Below, one piece after another: positions 7,780 through 14,072 of a stretch of DNA of 14,072 nt. The stretch lies in contig JABJCF010000245.1 in the NCBI GenBank assembly GCA_018665625.1, forward strand, positions 1-14,072, given 5' to 3'. A model generated the notes under the pieces. The model did no database searches and was not told where the DNA came from. It saw only the letters and a list, made by a program, of their open reading frames with translations. The stretch's first letter is position 1. Every line of letters starts with the position of its first letter. The stretch is from Nitrospina sp. (GTDB lineage: Bacteria; Nitrospinota; Nitrospinia; Nitrospinales; VA-1). The translations under genes were made by a program, and so were the position numbers.

Positions 7780-8799
7780 ATGTCTATGAAGGTTGGTATA
7801 AACGGTTTTGGTCGTATAGGAAGAGCGGTTCTTAAGAATATCTTGAACGATCCTGAATGCAGGGACATTGAAATTGCCGCTATCAATGATTTAACAGATC
7901 CTGCAACTTTGGCACATTTGTTTAAATACGATTCTGTTCAAGGGGTATTGCCGCAAGAGGTGACTTCAGATTCCGATTCAATTTCGATTGATGGTAAAGC
8001 TATTAAAGTTCTCTCGGAAAGAGAACCCGCAAAGCTTCCCTGGAAAGATTTGGGAGTAGATATAGTTATTGAATCTACAGGATTTTTTACAAATAGAGAA
8101 GCCGCAAAGCAGCATCTGGATGGGGGTGCGAAAAAAGTAATAATTTCTGCGCCAGCAAAAAATCCAGATGTGACAATTGTTTTGGGTGTCAATCAGGACT
8201 CTTATCTTCCCGCAGAGCATAACATTGTTTCTAATGCCTCTTGCACTACCAATTGCCTGGCGCCGGTAGCTAAAGTCTTGCACGATAATTTTGTTATCAA
8301 TAAAGGTTTGATGACCACCATTCATTCCTACACAAATGACCAAAGAATTTTGGACTTACCACATTCAGATCTTCGTAGAGCCCGCGCTGCCAATGTGTCT
8401 ATGATTCCAACTACGACAGGTGCTGCCAAAGCAGTGTCTCTGGTTCTTCCCGCAATCGAAGGCAAGTTGGATGGGATGGCGATTCGAGTTCCCACTCCAA
8501 ATGTTTCCTTAATTGATCTGGTGGTAGAGGTGGAAAAATCCGCTTCTGCAAAAGAAGTCAACGATGTTTTTGAAGTGGCTTCCCAAGGTGGATTAAAAAA
8601 TATTCTTAGAGTCGAGGAAAAACCCCTGGTATCTATTGATTATAATGGTGATCCATTTTCGTCCATTGTTGATGGCCTTTCTACAAAAGTAATGAAAGGC
8701 AATATGGTGAAAGTTTTAGCCTGGTACGATAATGAATGGGGATATTCAAATAGAGTTAAGGACTTACTGAAGTTTATTGTTAGCAAACAAAATGCCTGA
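7780..8799 (+). CDS. gap: Glyceraldehyde-3-phosphate dehydrogenase, NAD-type
   Basis: It interconverts glyceraldehyde 3-phosphate and 1,3-bisphosphoglycerate in glycolysis and gluconeogenesis (and, in autotrophs, in carbon fixation). The Rossmann start [11 protein letters not shown] is at residues 5-15. The residue after the second strand (AINDL, Asp37) is the Asp typical of NAD-preferring enzymes. The catalytic block [13 protein letters not shown] (151-163) carries Cys155, and His182 is the matching base in [30 protein letters not shown], the phosphate-binding region, and the C-terminal [12 protein letters not shown] are intact. The length of 339 aa is normal. An in-frame ATG at 7786 is an alternative start that removes two residues. 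The gene heads a gap-tpiA-secG run, with 78 nt before tpiA and no pgk between them. Confidence 0.97.
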   Translation: MSMKVGINGFGRIGRAVLKNILNDPECRDIEIAAINDLTDPATLAHLFKYDSVQGVLPQEVTSDSDSISIDGKAIKVLSEREPAKLPWKDLGVDIVIESTGFFTNREAAKQHLDGGAKKVIISAPAKNPDVTIVLGVNQDSYLPAEHNIVSNASCTTNCLAPVAKVLHDNFVINKGLMTTIHSYTNDQRILDLPHSDLRRARAANVSMIPTTTGAAKAVSLVLPAIEGKLDGMAIRVPTPNVSLIDLVVEVEKSASAKEVNDVFEVASQGGLKNILRVEEKPLVSIDYNGDPFSSIVDGLSTKVMKGNMVKVLAWYDNEWGYSNRVKDLLKFIVSKQNA

Positions 8800-8877
8800 C
8801 GAAATAAGTAGTATTGAAAATATTTTTTTCAAACAATATTTCCCGAGATATCAAATCAAAAGAGTGTCTATCAATAT

Positions 8878-9639
8878 ATGAATTTGCCTCTTATTGTGGG
8901 GAACTGGAAAATGAATCTGCTGGCGAAAGAAGCCACAGAACTCGCTCGTGGAATTCTAGATTTTGCTGATGAAAATAAATATGCAAAAGTTGTTTTGGCA
9001 CCCTCTTTCACTTTACTTCATGGGGTAGGGCAAGTGATTTCTGGAACAGGGGTGGGCTTGGCCAGCCAGAATTTCTTCTATCAGGAAAAGGGGGCTTATA
9101 CCGGAGAAGTATCCGCTGGAATGATAAAAGAGATAGGATGCGAGTATGCCATCGTGGGGCACTCCGAGAGAAGACAATTGTTTGGCGAAACAGATGAGCT
9201 GGTAAATAAAAAAGCACTTTGTGCAATCCAAAATAATATTACAGCAATTATTTGTGTGGGTGAAACAGGGGAACATAGAAACACTGGAAAAACTTTTGAA
9301 ATAATCGAGCAGCAGATAAGAAAAGCTTTGGTAGGAATTGAAAATCAGGATTTAGAAAAAATAATCATTGCTTACGAGCCGATTTGGGCAATAGGAACTG
9401 GAGAAAATGCCACTGCGGATCAAGCAAATGAAGTACATTGTTTTATTCGTAAAATTGTGGCGGAAATAAACTCTGGGAATCAAATCGGTTCTTTATCTAT
9501 CTTATATGGAGGTAGTGTCACACCTGACAATTGTGAAGAATTATTGCAGAATCCAGAAATTAACGGTGCTCTAGTTGGCGGGGCAAGCCTGAAGATTAAT
9601 TCATTTTGTGATATTATCAGGTCGGCTAATAAGAAATAG
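8878..9639 (+). CDS. tpiA: Triosephosphate isomerase
   Basis: It interconverts dihydroxyacetone phosphate and glyceraldehyde 3-phosphate; cytoplasmic TIM barrel, active as a dimer. The 253-aa protein has all active-site residues: Lys11 in GNWKMN (8-13), His95 in VGHSERR (93-99), and Glu167 in AYEPIWAIGTG (165-175), which also holds the mobile loop. The phosphate-binding LYGGSVTPDN and LVGGASL close the barrel. The substrate is made or used by the product of the gap gene just upstream. The ribosome-binding site before ATG 8878 is weak and distant (AAAGAG about 13 bases away), but the N-terminus fits the family exactly at this start. Confidence 0.97.
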   Translation: MNLPLIVGNWKMNLLAKEATELARGILDFADENKYAKVVLAPSFTLLHGVGQVISGTGVGLASQNFFYQEKGAYTGEVSAGMIKEIGCEYAIVGHSERRQLFGETDELVNKKALCAIQNNITAIICVGETGEHRNTGKTFEIIEQQIRKALVGIENQDLEKIIIAYEPIWAIGTGENATADQANEVHCFIRKIVAEINSGNQIGSLSILYGGSVTPDNCEELLQNPEINGALVGGASLKINSFCDIIRSANKK

Positions 9640-9715
9640 ACTCTTGCCCCCTTTTCTCAATTTTGATTATATGTGTAACAATTTGATTTATATAGAAGGA
9701 AGATTTTGAAAAATT

Positions 9716-10030
9716 ATGGATACTATAATTAATGTAATACATGTTGTTGCAGCATTGTCTTTAATCCTCACTGTGCTTTTGCAGGCAGGAAAAGGCGCAG
9801 CTATGGGGTCAGGGTTGGGTGCTGGAAGCAGTCAAACCATGTTTGGCAGCAGTGGTGCTGGTAATTTTCTTACTAAGTTAACCACCGGGATCGCAATATT
9901 GTTTATGGTCACATCCTTAACTCTTGCCGTCTTTTCAACGAAAAAAAAATCTAGTTCTTTAATTCAGCAAGTGGAAGAGCCTGTTCAAAAGCAGGAGGTT
10001 CCCATAACTACTGATAACACTTCGAACTAA
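9716..10030 (+). CDS. secG: Preprotein translocase subunit SecG
   Basis: A small inner-membrane subunit of the SecYEG channel that assists protein export. It has two membrane helices (about residues 3-22 and 54-74) joined by the diagnostic Gly/Ser-rich cytoplasmic loop, with LLQAGKGAAMGSGLGAG (21-37) and TMFGSSGAGNFLTK (41-54). A Lys/Ser-rich and acidic tail follows, for 104 aa in total. The purine-rich GAAGGAAG (9695-9702) is probably its ribosome-binding site, though it lies further from the ATG than usual. The stop codon is only four bases before the tRNA-Leu gene, so the tRNA must be cut out of, or transcribed with, the secG message. Confidence 0.93.
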   Translation: MDTIINVIHVVAALSLILTVLLQAGKGAAMGSGLGAGSSQTMFGSSGAGNFLTKLTTGIAILFMVTSLTLAVFSTKKKSSSLIQQVEEPVQKQEVPITTDNTSN

Positions 10031-10034
10031 TATT

Positions 10035-10119
10035 GCCGATGTGGTGGAACTGGTAGACACGTGCGCTTGAGGGGCGTATGGAGCAATCCGTGGGAGTTCG
10101 ACTCTCCCCATCGGCACCA
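10035..10119 (+). tRNA. leuU: tRNA-Leu (anticodon GAG)
   Basis: A full cloverleaf can be folded by eye. The acceptor stem is GCCGATG (10035-10041) with CATCGGC (10109-10115). The D arm is GTG/CAC with a long loop containing GGTAGA. The anticodon stem is TGCGC (10062-10066) with GCGTA (10074-10078) around the loop TTGAGGG, which puts anticodon GAG at 10069-10071. The long class II variable arm (10079-10091, with GGA/TCC) is expected for leucine. The T arm is GGGAG/CTCCC with loop TTCGACT. Discriminator A10116 is followed by a genome-encoded CCA (10117-10119). It reads CUC and CUU codons. The symbol follows E. coli leuU, which also has a GAG anticodon and also lies next to secG. Confidence 0.97.
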
Positions 10120-10165
10120 CCTATTTTTTAGTCTTAAATTCTTCCTTAGAACCTTCTCCTAAATT

Positions 10166-11173
10166 ATGTCTAAAAACCAGGCAGTAACTCCTCCTCCTAT
10201 AGAATTTACCGGTCGCATAGCGCGTTTATTGCTTTCTTTGATCGATGGCACAATGAAGCTTTTGGATAAAGAAGACAATCTGCAAAAAAAATTAAATGAA
10301 ACAGCCGTAGTCATTAAAAAAGGGATACGCGTTTCATCTGCTACCGAATTAGACCAGCTGATTGATGATTATTTCGATAGATTAATTCTCGAGCAAAAAT
10401 TTGCTGGAGGTGAAAGGGACTTGGTTAATGCAATGGTTTTAGAAGTTGTTGAAACCATTAAGTCCATGATGAAAAACTCGGGTGACTTTAATTCGGGGAT
10501 TGATGAATGCACAGATAAGATTCAAGAAGCTGAAACAATGCAGGATATTTTAAAGGTTAAGAATTTTCTGGTTCTTGAAATGCAGAAAGCACGTCAGCAC
10601 TCACTTAATTTATATGAGGAATTGGAAAAACATCGCACAGCGTCAGAGACTCTTACCAAAAAACTGGAAGAATCTGAAGCCAAGGCCATGGTCGACGCAC
10701 TTACCAATGTACTCAACCGAAATGCTTATAATTTAAAAATAGGACAATTGTTCCATGAATTTAAAAGATATAAGGAGCCTTGGGCGCTGTTGGTTCTGGA
10801 TATAGATCACTTTAAATTATTTAATGACAAATATGGTCACAAAACCGGTGATAAGGTATTAAAATCAGTGGCAGGAACTATTACGGACTCCATTCGCTTA
10901 AGCGACCAGGTTTTTCGATATGGAGGGGAAGAGTTTGTTGTGATTTTGAGTCGGATTGATAAACTATCAACCAGCACTCTTTCAGAAAAAATTCGTAAGG
11001 CCATCGAACGAGATTATTTTGTAGATGGAGACAAAAAGTTACAAGTAACTATGAGTATTGGAGCTTCTATCATTGGTGAAGCTGATACCGAAACGAGCCT
11101 GTTTGAAAGGGCTGATAAAGCTTTGTACCAGGCAAAAGAAAATGGTAGAAACCAAATCATGGTTGATGCTTGA
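10166..11173 (+). CDS. GGDEF-domain diguanylate cyclase with an unrecognised N-terminal region
   Basis: It is predicted to make cyclic di-GMP from two GTP. The GGDEF domain covers residues about 171-335: VDALTNVLNRNAY (176-188), the metal site LDIDHFK (211-217), the active-site signature GGEEF (253-257), and MSIGAS plus ADKALYQAKENGRN near the end. An I-site RxxD (Arg244, Asp247) lies five residues before GGEEF, so product feedback inhibition is likely. No signal peptide or membrane helix is seen, so it is a soluble enzyme. Residues 1-170 are mostly helical, with a coiled-coil stretch at about 140-175 of the kind that links sensors to GGDEF dimers. I recognise no known sensor domain there. 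The gene begins 46 nt after the tRNA; its link to the genes around it is unclear. Confidence 0.92.
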   Translation: MSKNQAVTPPPIEFTGRIARLLLSLIDGTMKLLDKEDNLQKKLNETAVVIKKGIRVSSATELDQLIDDYFDRLILEQKFAGGERDLVNAMVLEVVETIKSMMKNSGDFNSGIDECTDKIQEAETMQDILKVKNFLVLEMQKARQHSLNLYEELEKHRTASETLTKKLEESEAKAMVDALTNVLNRNAYNLKIGQLFHEFKRYKEPWALLVLDIDHFKLFNDKYGHKTGDKVLKSVAGTITDSIRLSDQVFRYGGEEFVVILSRIDKLSTSTLSEKIRKAIERDYFVDGDKKLQVTMSIGASIIGEADTETSLFERADKALYQAKENGRNQIMVDA

Positions 11174-11208
11174 AATGCTTCCGCTGACTTATTTTATTGT
11201 CCCGATCA

Positions 11209-11565
11209 ATGCAACCCACCACACTTGAAGGTCTATTTTCAACCCCTAGTTTTTTAACAATATTTTTTGCCTTTTTGCTGACTATCGCAAACGTAATGAT
11301 TGGCGTTAGTATGTTGCCGAGCGATAATCGTAAAAAACGATATACGCTCCATCGCATAATATATGGAGCAATAGTGGCAAGTTTCATTCTATTCTTAGCT
11401 CTTAAGTATCAAAATAATCAGAATTCAATTTTAAACTACGTGGTTTTTGGTTATCTTCTAGTTGTAGTTCCCATAAGCAAACGATTAAATGTTACCTTGC
11501 ATGCAGTGATTTCCTCAATTGCCTTGGTTTTAGTTGGTTTGGTTTCTTTTACCAATTTATTTTGA
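11209..11565 (+). CDS. Small integral membrane protein of unknown function
   Basis: I cannot assign a family. From ATG 11209 it has 118 residues and about four hydrophobic segments, at roughly 14-34, 48-65, 75-92 and 97-116. Short basic loops separate them (DNRKKR after the first, SKRLN before the last). An in-frame TTG at 11197 would add MSRS; neither start has a convincing ribosome-binding site. It follows the diguanylate cyclase by 35 nt and precedes the flavoprotein by 64 nt. No metal-binding or catalytic motif stands out, apart from His residues near segments 2 and 4. It reads as a real gene because the reading frame is uninterrupted, hydrophobic in regular blocks, and fills the gap on the coding strand. 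Function is unknown. Confidence 0.65.
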   Translation: MQPTTLEGLFSTPSFLTIFFAFLLTIANVMIGVSMLPSDNRKKRYTLHRIIYGAIVASFILFLALKYQNNQNSILNYVVFGYLLVVVPISKRLNVTLHAVISSIALVLVGLVSFTNLF

Positions 11566-11629
11566 TTCAAGCTTGAGAGGGTAAATGGCCGGTCCTTCAA
11601 TAATTTCTTTAAGAGTAAAAATATAATAC

Positions 11630-12940
11630 ATGGAAGAGTTTGATGTCGTGGTAATAGGGGGAGGCCTTTCCGGCAGTCGAGCCGCTTTAAGAGCTGCCGA
11701 GTTGGGTGGAAGGGTTTGCCTTGTCGAGAAGAATATTGTGGGTCAAAAAGGTTTTATAAGAAGAAATATTCTTCCTATTGGAAATGACAGTGAAACCCTA
11801 TTATGGTCAGTTCAACAGGAAACACTTAGGCCCCTTTCAGATGAGTATTGTGGGCAACTTAAAGGTTTGCTCGAAGAGGCCGGTGTGACTTTGATTAAAG
11901 GTGAAGGAAGTTTAGCAAGTCAAAATGAAATATTGGTACAAGAGGAAAATAATAGTCAGGTTGTTAAAGGTAAATCCCTGATTTTCGCATGCGGTTCGGA
12001 GCCCTATTTTTCACCGACCCTACCACACGAAGAAAATATAATAGTTTCTCTAGATGAAATTTCCCAGTTAGAAAAATTACCTGAAAAAGTTTTGGTTGTA
12101 GGGTCAGGTAAGTGGGGAGGAGAGGCCGCGCTTGGTTTTCAGCGATTGGGGTGCAAGGTTTTTTTATGTACGGATTCTGAAGATATTTTTCCTGAAATGG
12201 ACCCGGAATTTAATTTGAAGGTTGAGGCGCAATTAAAAAGCAGGAAGATAAAAGTTCTATACAATAAAAAAATAATTTCCTTTTTTAAAAATGGTCATGA
12301 CTTAGAGGTGACATTGGAAACTGGAATTAAATTAACAGCCAATCTGATAGTCATGGCGGATCATAGAAAGGGTCTTGAACAAAATAAAGTTGTGGAAAAA
12401 CTTGGAGCCCGGCTTGGTAATAAAGGAGAAATTCTTGTTGATGATGTTATGATGTCGAGCATTCCCGGGGTTTATGGTGTGGGAAGTATTTCAGGTAAAA
12501 GAGAGACAGATGCAATGTCACAAGAGCAGGGTAAGGTTGCTGCTGAAAATGCGATGGGTAAAAAGCGACAGCTTAATACTGAATGGGTACCCGAGTTAAG
12601 CCAGATGGTACAAAATGTCGGTTTTGTAGGTTGTTCAATGAAGTCGGCGCCACATCAGGGGTTTCATCCGGTTGAGGGCCTAAATGAAAATGTGAAATTT
12701 GCGGATGCTGAAATGGCCCCGGAAGCGTTTAAAATCGTGGCGGACAAACGTTCAAAATTGGTGGTGGGAGCACAAATTATATCGAGACAGGCTGCTGAGT
12801 TAATCCCCATGATTTTATTACTTATTAAAAAAGGGGTCACGGTTCCCAATCTGGCAAATACTAGCTGCGGCGAAGGGACACGTTTTCAAGCACTTTGTGC
12901 TGCTGCAAGGCTCTGTCTCAAGGCCATAAAATCTGGATAA
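11630..12940 (+). CDS. Lpd-like FAD/NAD(P)-fold flavoprotein lacking the redox disulfide
   Basis: The fold is that of dihydrolipoamide dehydrogenase and related pyridine-nucleotide-disulfide oxidoreductases. Residues 4-34 are the FAD Rossmann start (DVVVIGGGLSGSRAALRAAE...LVEK), LIFACGSEP (117-125) is the ATG-like strand, VLVVGSGKWGGEAALGF (154-170) is the second nucleotide site, and IPGVYGVGS (278-286) is the late FAD motif. The C-terminal part (about 318-436) matches the Lpd dimerisation domain. Several hallmarks are missing. The usual CxxxxC active disulfide after LVEK is replaced by IVGQKGFIRRNILPIGN, with no cysteine. The C-terminal HPT...E motif is replaced by GEGTRFQ. The Asp that usually follows G in the late FAD motif is Ser286. 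Lipoamide reduction by the normal mechanism is therefore ruled out. It precedes the Rieske and cytochrome b genes, so electron transfer with that complex is plausible but unproven. Confidence 0.85.
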   Translation: MEEFDVVVIGGGLSGSRAALRAAELGGRVCLVEKNIVGQKGFIRRNILPIGNDSETLLWSVQQETLRPLSDEYCGQLKGLLEEAGVTLIKGEGSLASQNEILVQEENNSQVVKGKSLIFACGSEPYFSPTLPHEENIIVSLDEISQLEKLPEKVLVVGSGKWGGEAALGFQRLGCKVFLCTDSEDIFPEMDPEFNLKVEAQLKSRKIKVLYNKKIISFFKNGHDLEVTLETGIKLTANLIVMADHRKGLEQNKVVEKLGARLGNKGEILVDDVMMSSIPGVYGVGSISGKRETDAMSQEQGKVAAENAMGKKRQLNTEWVPELSQMVQNVGFVGCSMKSAPHQGFHPVEGLNENVKFADAEMAPEAFKIVADKRSKLVVGAQIISRQAAELIPMILLLIKKGVTVPNLANTSCGEGTRFQALCAAARLCLKAIKSG

Positions 12941-13009
12941 TTTCGGCAATAATTTCAGGAATACTTCTTGCCTTGACTCGATATTTTAATTATGTTAAAA
13001 ACCAACACT

Positions 13010-13038
13010 TTGACAGTGCTTTTGCGTCTTTCTTTAAG
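13010..13038 (+). promoter_or_regulatory. Possible promoter for the Rieske-cytochrome b operon
   Basis: In the 149-nt gap after the flavoprotein, a perfect TTGACA (13010-13015) is followed after 17 bases by TTTAAG (13033-13038), a four-of-six match to TATAAT. A second candidate, TTGACT at 12973-12978 with TAAAAA at 12996-13001, lies just upstream. Either would let the Rieske and cytochrome b genes be transcribed apart from the flavoprotein. Confidence 0.4.
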
Positions 13039-13089
13039 CTGTTGAAATAGCATTGAGCCCTTATAAAATTTGGATTTAAGAGATTTAAT

Positions 13090-13617
13090 ATGGCCGCTGA
13101 AAAAGATAAAGATAAAAAAGAAGAAGAGATAGATACTATTTGGTCGCGTCGCGACTTTTTTTCTTTAGCTGGGTGGGCAAGTTTCATGGCAGCTTTAGGT
13201 CTATCCTCTCTCTACTTTGCCAGGCTTTTATTTCCTCGAGTTCTGTTTGAACCCTCTCCGATTTTTAAAGCCGGATATCCAAGTGATTATACGGTGGGTG
13301 CGGTGAGCACCAAGTATATTAAGGATCAGCGGGTTTGGATTGTACGTGACGATGAGGGAATCTATGTCATTTACGGGTTGTGTACTCATTTAGGTTGTAC
13401 CCCCCGTTGGCTCAATACTGAAAGTAAATATAAATGTCCCTGTCATGGTAGTGGTTTTACAAAAGAGGGGATGCATTTTGAAGGACCTGCGCCTCGGCCT
13501 TTGGAACGTTTGAAAATTTCCTTGGGACCTGATGGACAGATTATCGTAGATAAGAGTAAAAAGTTTCTTTGGGAAAAAGGCCAGTGGGGACAACCCGGAT
13601 CAAAACTCTTAGTTTAA
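13090..13617 (+). CDS. Rieske [2Fe-2S] protein of a cytochrome bc-type complex
   Basis: The high-potential iron-sulfur subunit that takes an electron from quinol at the outer face of the membrane and passes it to a cytochrome. The protein has 175 aa. After a very charged N-terminus (Lys/Glu/Asp, 1-14) comes a twin-arginine motif SRRDFFSL (19-26) and one hydrophobic helix (about 27-48), so it should be exported folded by Tat and stay anchored. Cluster box 1 is C98-T-H100-L-G-C103 and box 2 is C116-P-C118-H119-G-S. C98, H100, C116 and H119 bind the cluster, and C103-C118 forms the family disulfide. GPAPRPLERL (132-141) is the proline loop. The last ~20 residues (KKFLWEKGQWGQPGSKLLV) form an extension. 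AAGAG (13078-13082) is a suitably placed ribosome-binding site. A cytochrome b gene follows after 78 nt. Confidence 0.95.
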   Translation: MAAEKDKDKKEEEIDTIWSRRDFFSLAGWASFMAALGLSSLYFARLLFPRVLFEPSPIFKAGYPSDYTVGAVSTKYIKDQRVWIVRDDEGIYVIYGLCTHLGCTPRWLNTESKYKCPCHGSGFTKEGMHFEGPAPRPLERLKISLGPDGQIIVDKSKKFLWEKGQWGQPGSKLLV

Positions 13618-13670
13618 TTCTAAGTGTTGTTGGGTTGAACCATTGATTATTTCTTTAGGAATTCAAAACA

Positions 13671-13687
13671 TCCATTTTTAATGGAGG
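13671..13687 (+). promoter_or_regulatory. Ribosome-binding site of the cytochrome b gene, partly inside a hairpin
   Basis: GGAGG (13683-13687) lies eight bases before TTG 13696 and fixes that start. The left part of this site is in the right arm of a perfect 6-bp hairpin, TCCATT (13671-13676) with AATGGA (13680-13685) around a TTT loop. The hairpin could modulate translation; this is inference. Confidence 0.55.
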
Positions 13688-13695
13688 ATTGATTT

Positions 13696-14072
13696 TTGGC
13701 AAACAAGGCACCCCAGATTCCGAGTATTGCGGAATTGATGGATAAAATAAAAAGTGGAAAGATTTTCAGTGAAATAGCCAAAGAAATCACTGAATCTCAA
13801 CTTTGGACCTCATCATTCAGACATGGTTACGCGGATACACCGCGCAACCGTGTTCTGCAGATAGCTAGTAATGTTTGGTTGCATCTCCATCCTGTGAAGA
13901 TGCACCGACACGCCCTTCGTATTAAATTCACATGGTGTATGGGGGGTATTACTTTTCTCCTGTTTTTATCCACGGTTGTAACTGGCGTCATATTGATGTT
14001 CTATTACCGACCGGTAGGAGAATATGCTTATTACGATATGAAATACCTGCAATATGACGTGCCATTTGGCAT
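13696..14072 (+). CDS. Cytochrome b (bc-type complex), 5' part only
   Basis: The membrane subunit that oxidises quinol together with the Rieske protein; the window ends inside the gene after 125 full codons. The TTG start is supported by GGAGG eight bases upstream. Residues 1-55 are a hydrophilic, cytoplasmic N-terminus (PSIAELMDKIKSGKIFSEIA) longer than in cytochrome b6. Then come NVWLHLHPVKMHRHALRIKF (59-78) and the first membrane helix at about 78-103 (WCMGGITFLLFLSTVVTGVILMFYYRP, in two adjoining parts), then AYYDMKYLQYDVPFG (111-125). The block ending in MFYYRP...A-Y-DM...L-DVPFG is the typical start of bacterial cytochrome b/b6 proteins, just before the helix that carries the first haem ligands. 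Those ligands, and whether the protein is split or full-length, are beyond the window. Confidence 0.88.
   Translation, partial: MANKAPQIPSIAELMDKIKSGKIFSEIAKEITESQLWTSSFRHGYADTPRNRVLQIASNVWLHLHPVKMHRHALRIKFTWCMGGITFLLFLSTVVTGVILMFYYRPVGEYAYYDMKYLQYDVPFG

Noticed and set aside
8814..8841. AT-only inverted repeats (TTGAAAA/TTTTCAA, AAATATT/AATATTT) between gap and tpiA, considered as a terminator
   Set aside because: The stems hold almost no G-C pairs, the T run lies within the loop and arm rather than after it, and a terminator here would cut tpiA off from gap without an evident new promoter.
9706..9732. TTG-started eight-codon frame overlapping the secG start, considered because the GAAGGAAG site is well spaced for it
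   Set aside because: A chance frame of this length is expected; the secG product matches its family exactly from ATG 9716.
11585..11626. 13-codon reading frame (ATG to TAA) with a purine-rich GAGAGGG before it, considered as a leader peptide for the flavoprotein
   Set aside because: Too short to tell from chance; the peptide has no repeated amino acid that would suggest attenuation, and no terminator hairpin follows.
12945..12972. GGCAA/TTGCC pairing after the flavoprotein, considered as its terminator
   Set aside because: Only five base pairs with an 18-nt loop and no T tract after it.

Overview
The window is an AT-rich, gene-dense bacterial chromosome segment in which every supported gene lies on the + strand. 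A Gram-negative-type envelope is implied by secreted SurA-type periplasmic foldases, SecG, a twin-arginine Rieske protein and the start of a cytochrome b. The gene set is mostly housekeeping, and no mobile element, CRISPR array or phage gene is visible. The mix of tilS-ftsH next to folP-pdxJ, gap-tpiA-secG and a cytochrome b/Rieske pair with a long hydrophilic b-subunit N-terminus would fit a deep-branching respiratory lineage such as Nitrospinota or a neighbour. That placement is inference and weak.

Layout. (1) 1-1433: the 3' end of one SurA/PpiC-like gene overlaps a complete second one, giving a tandem paralogous foldase pair. The second protein carries an unusual charged tail ending in a SHOCT-like helix pair. 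(2) 1509-4928: tilS (tRNA-Ile lysidine synthetase) and ftsH (membrane AAA+ metalloprotease), closed by a clear intrinsic terminator. (3) 5053-6608: folP and pdxJ, translationally coupled by a 4-nt overlap. (4) 6740-7528: an unrecognised coiled-coil protein with its own probable promoter. (5) 7780-10119: gap, tpiA, secG and tRNA-Leu(GAG). The gene pgk, which often sits between gap and tpiA, is absent. (6) 10166-11565: a diguanylate cyclase with an intact active site and I-site, then a small membrane protein. (7) 11630-14072: a dihydrolipoamide-dehydrogenase-like flavoprotein that has lost the family's redox residues, a Rieske iron-sulfur protein, and the 5' part of a cytochrome b gene.

How the genes relate. 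The ftsH-folP-...-secG-tRNA-Leu(GAG) order matches the E. coli order ftsH-folP-glmM-secG-leuU, with glmM replaced here by pdxJ, the coiled-coil gene, gap and tpiA. The last block looks like a quinol-oxidising bc-type complex (Rieske plus cytochrome b) preceded by a degenerate flavoprotein. That flavoprotein is the best candidate for something undescribed: an Lpd fold kept without its disulfide or His-Glu chemistry, beside an electron-transfer complex.
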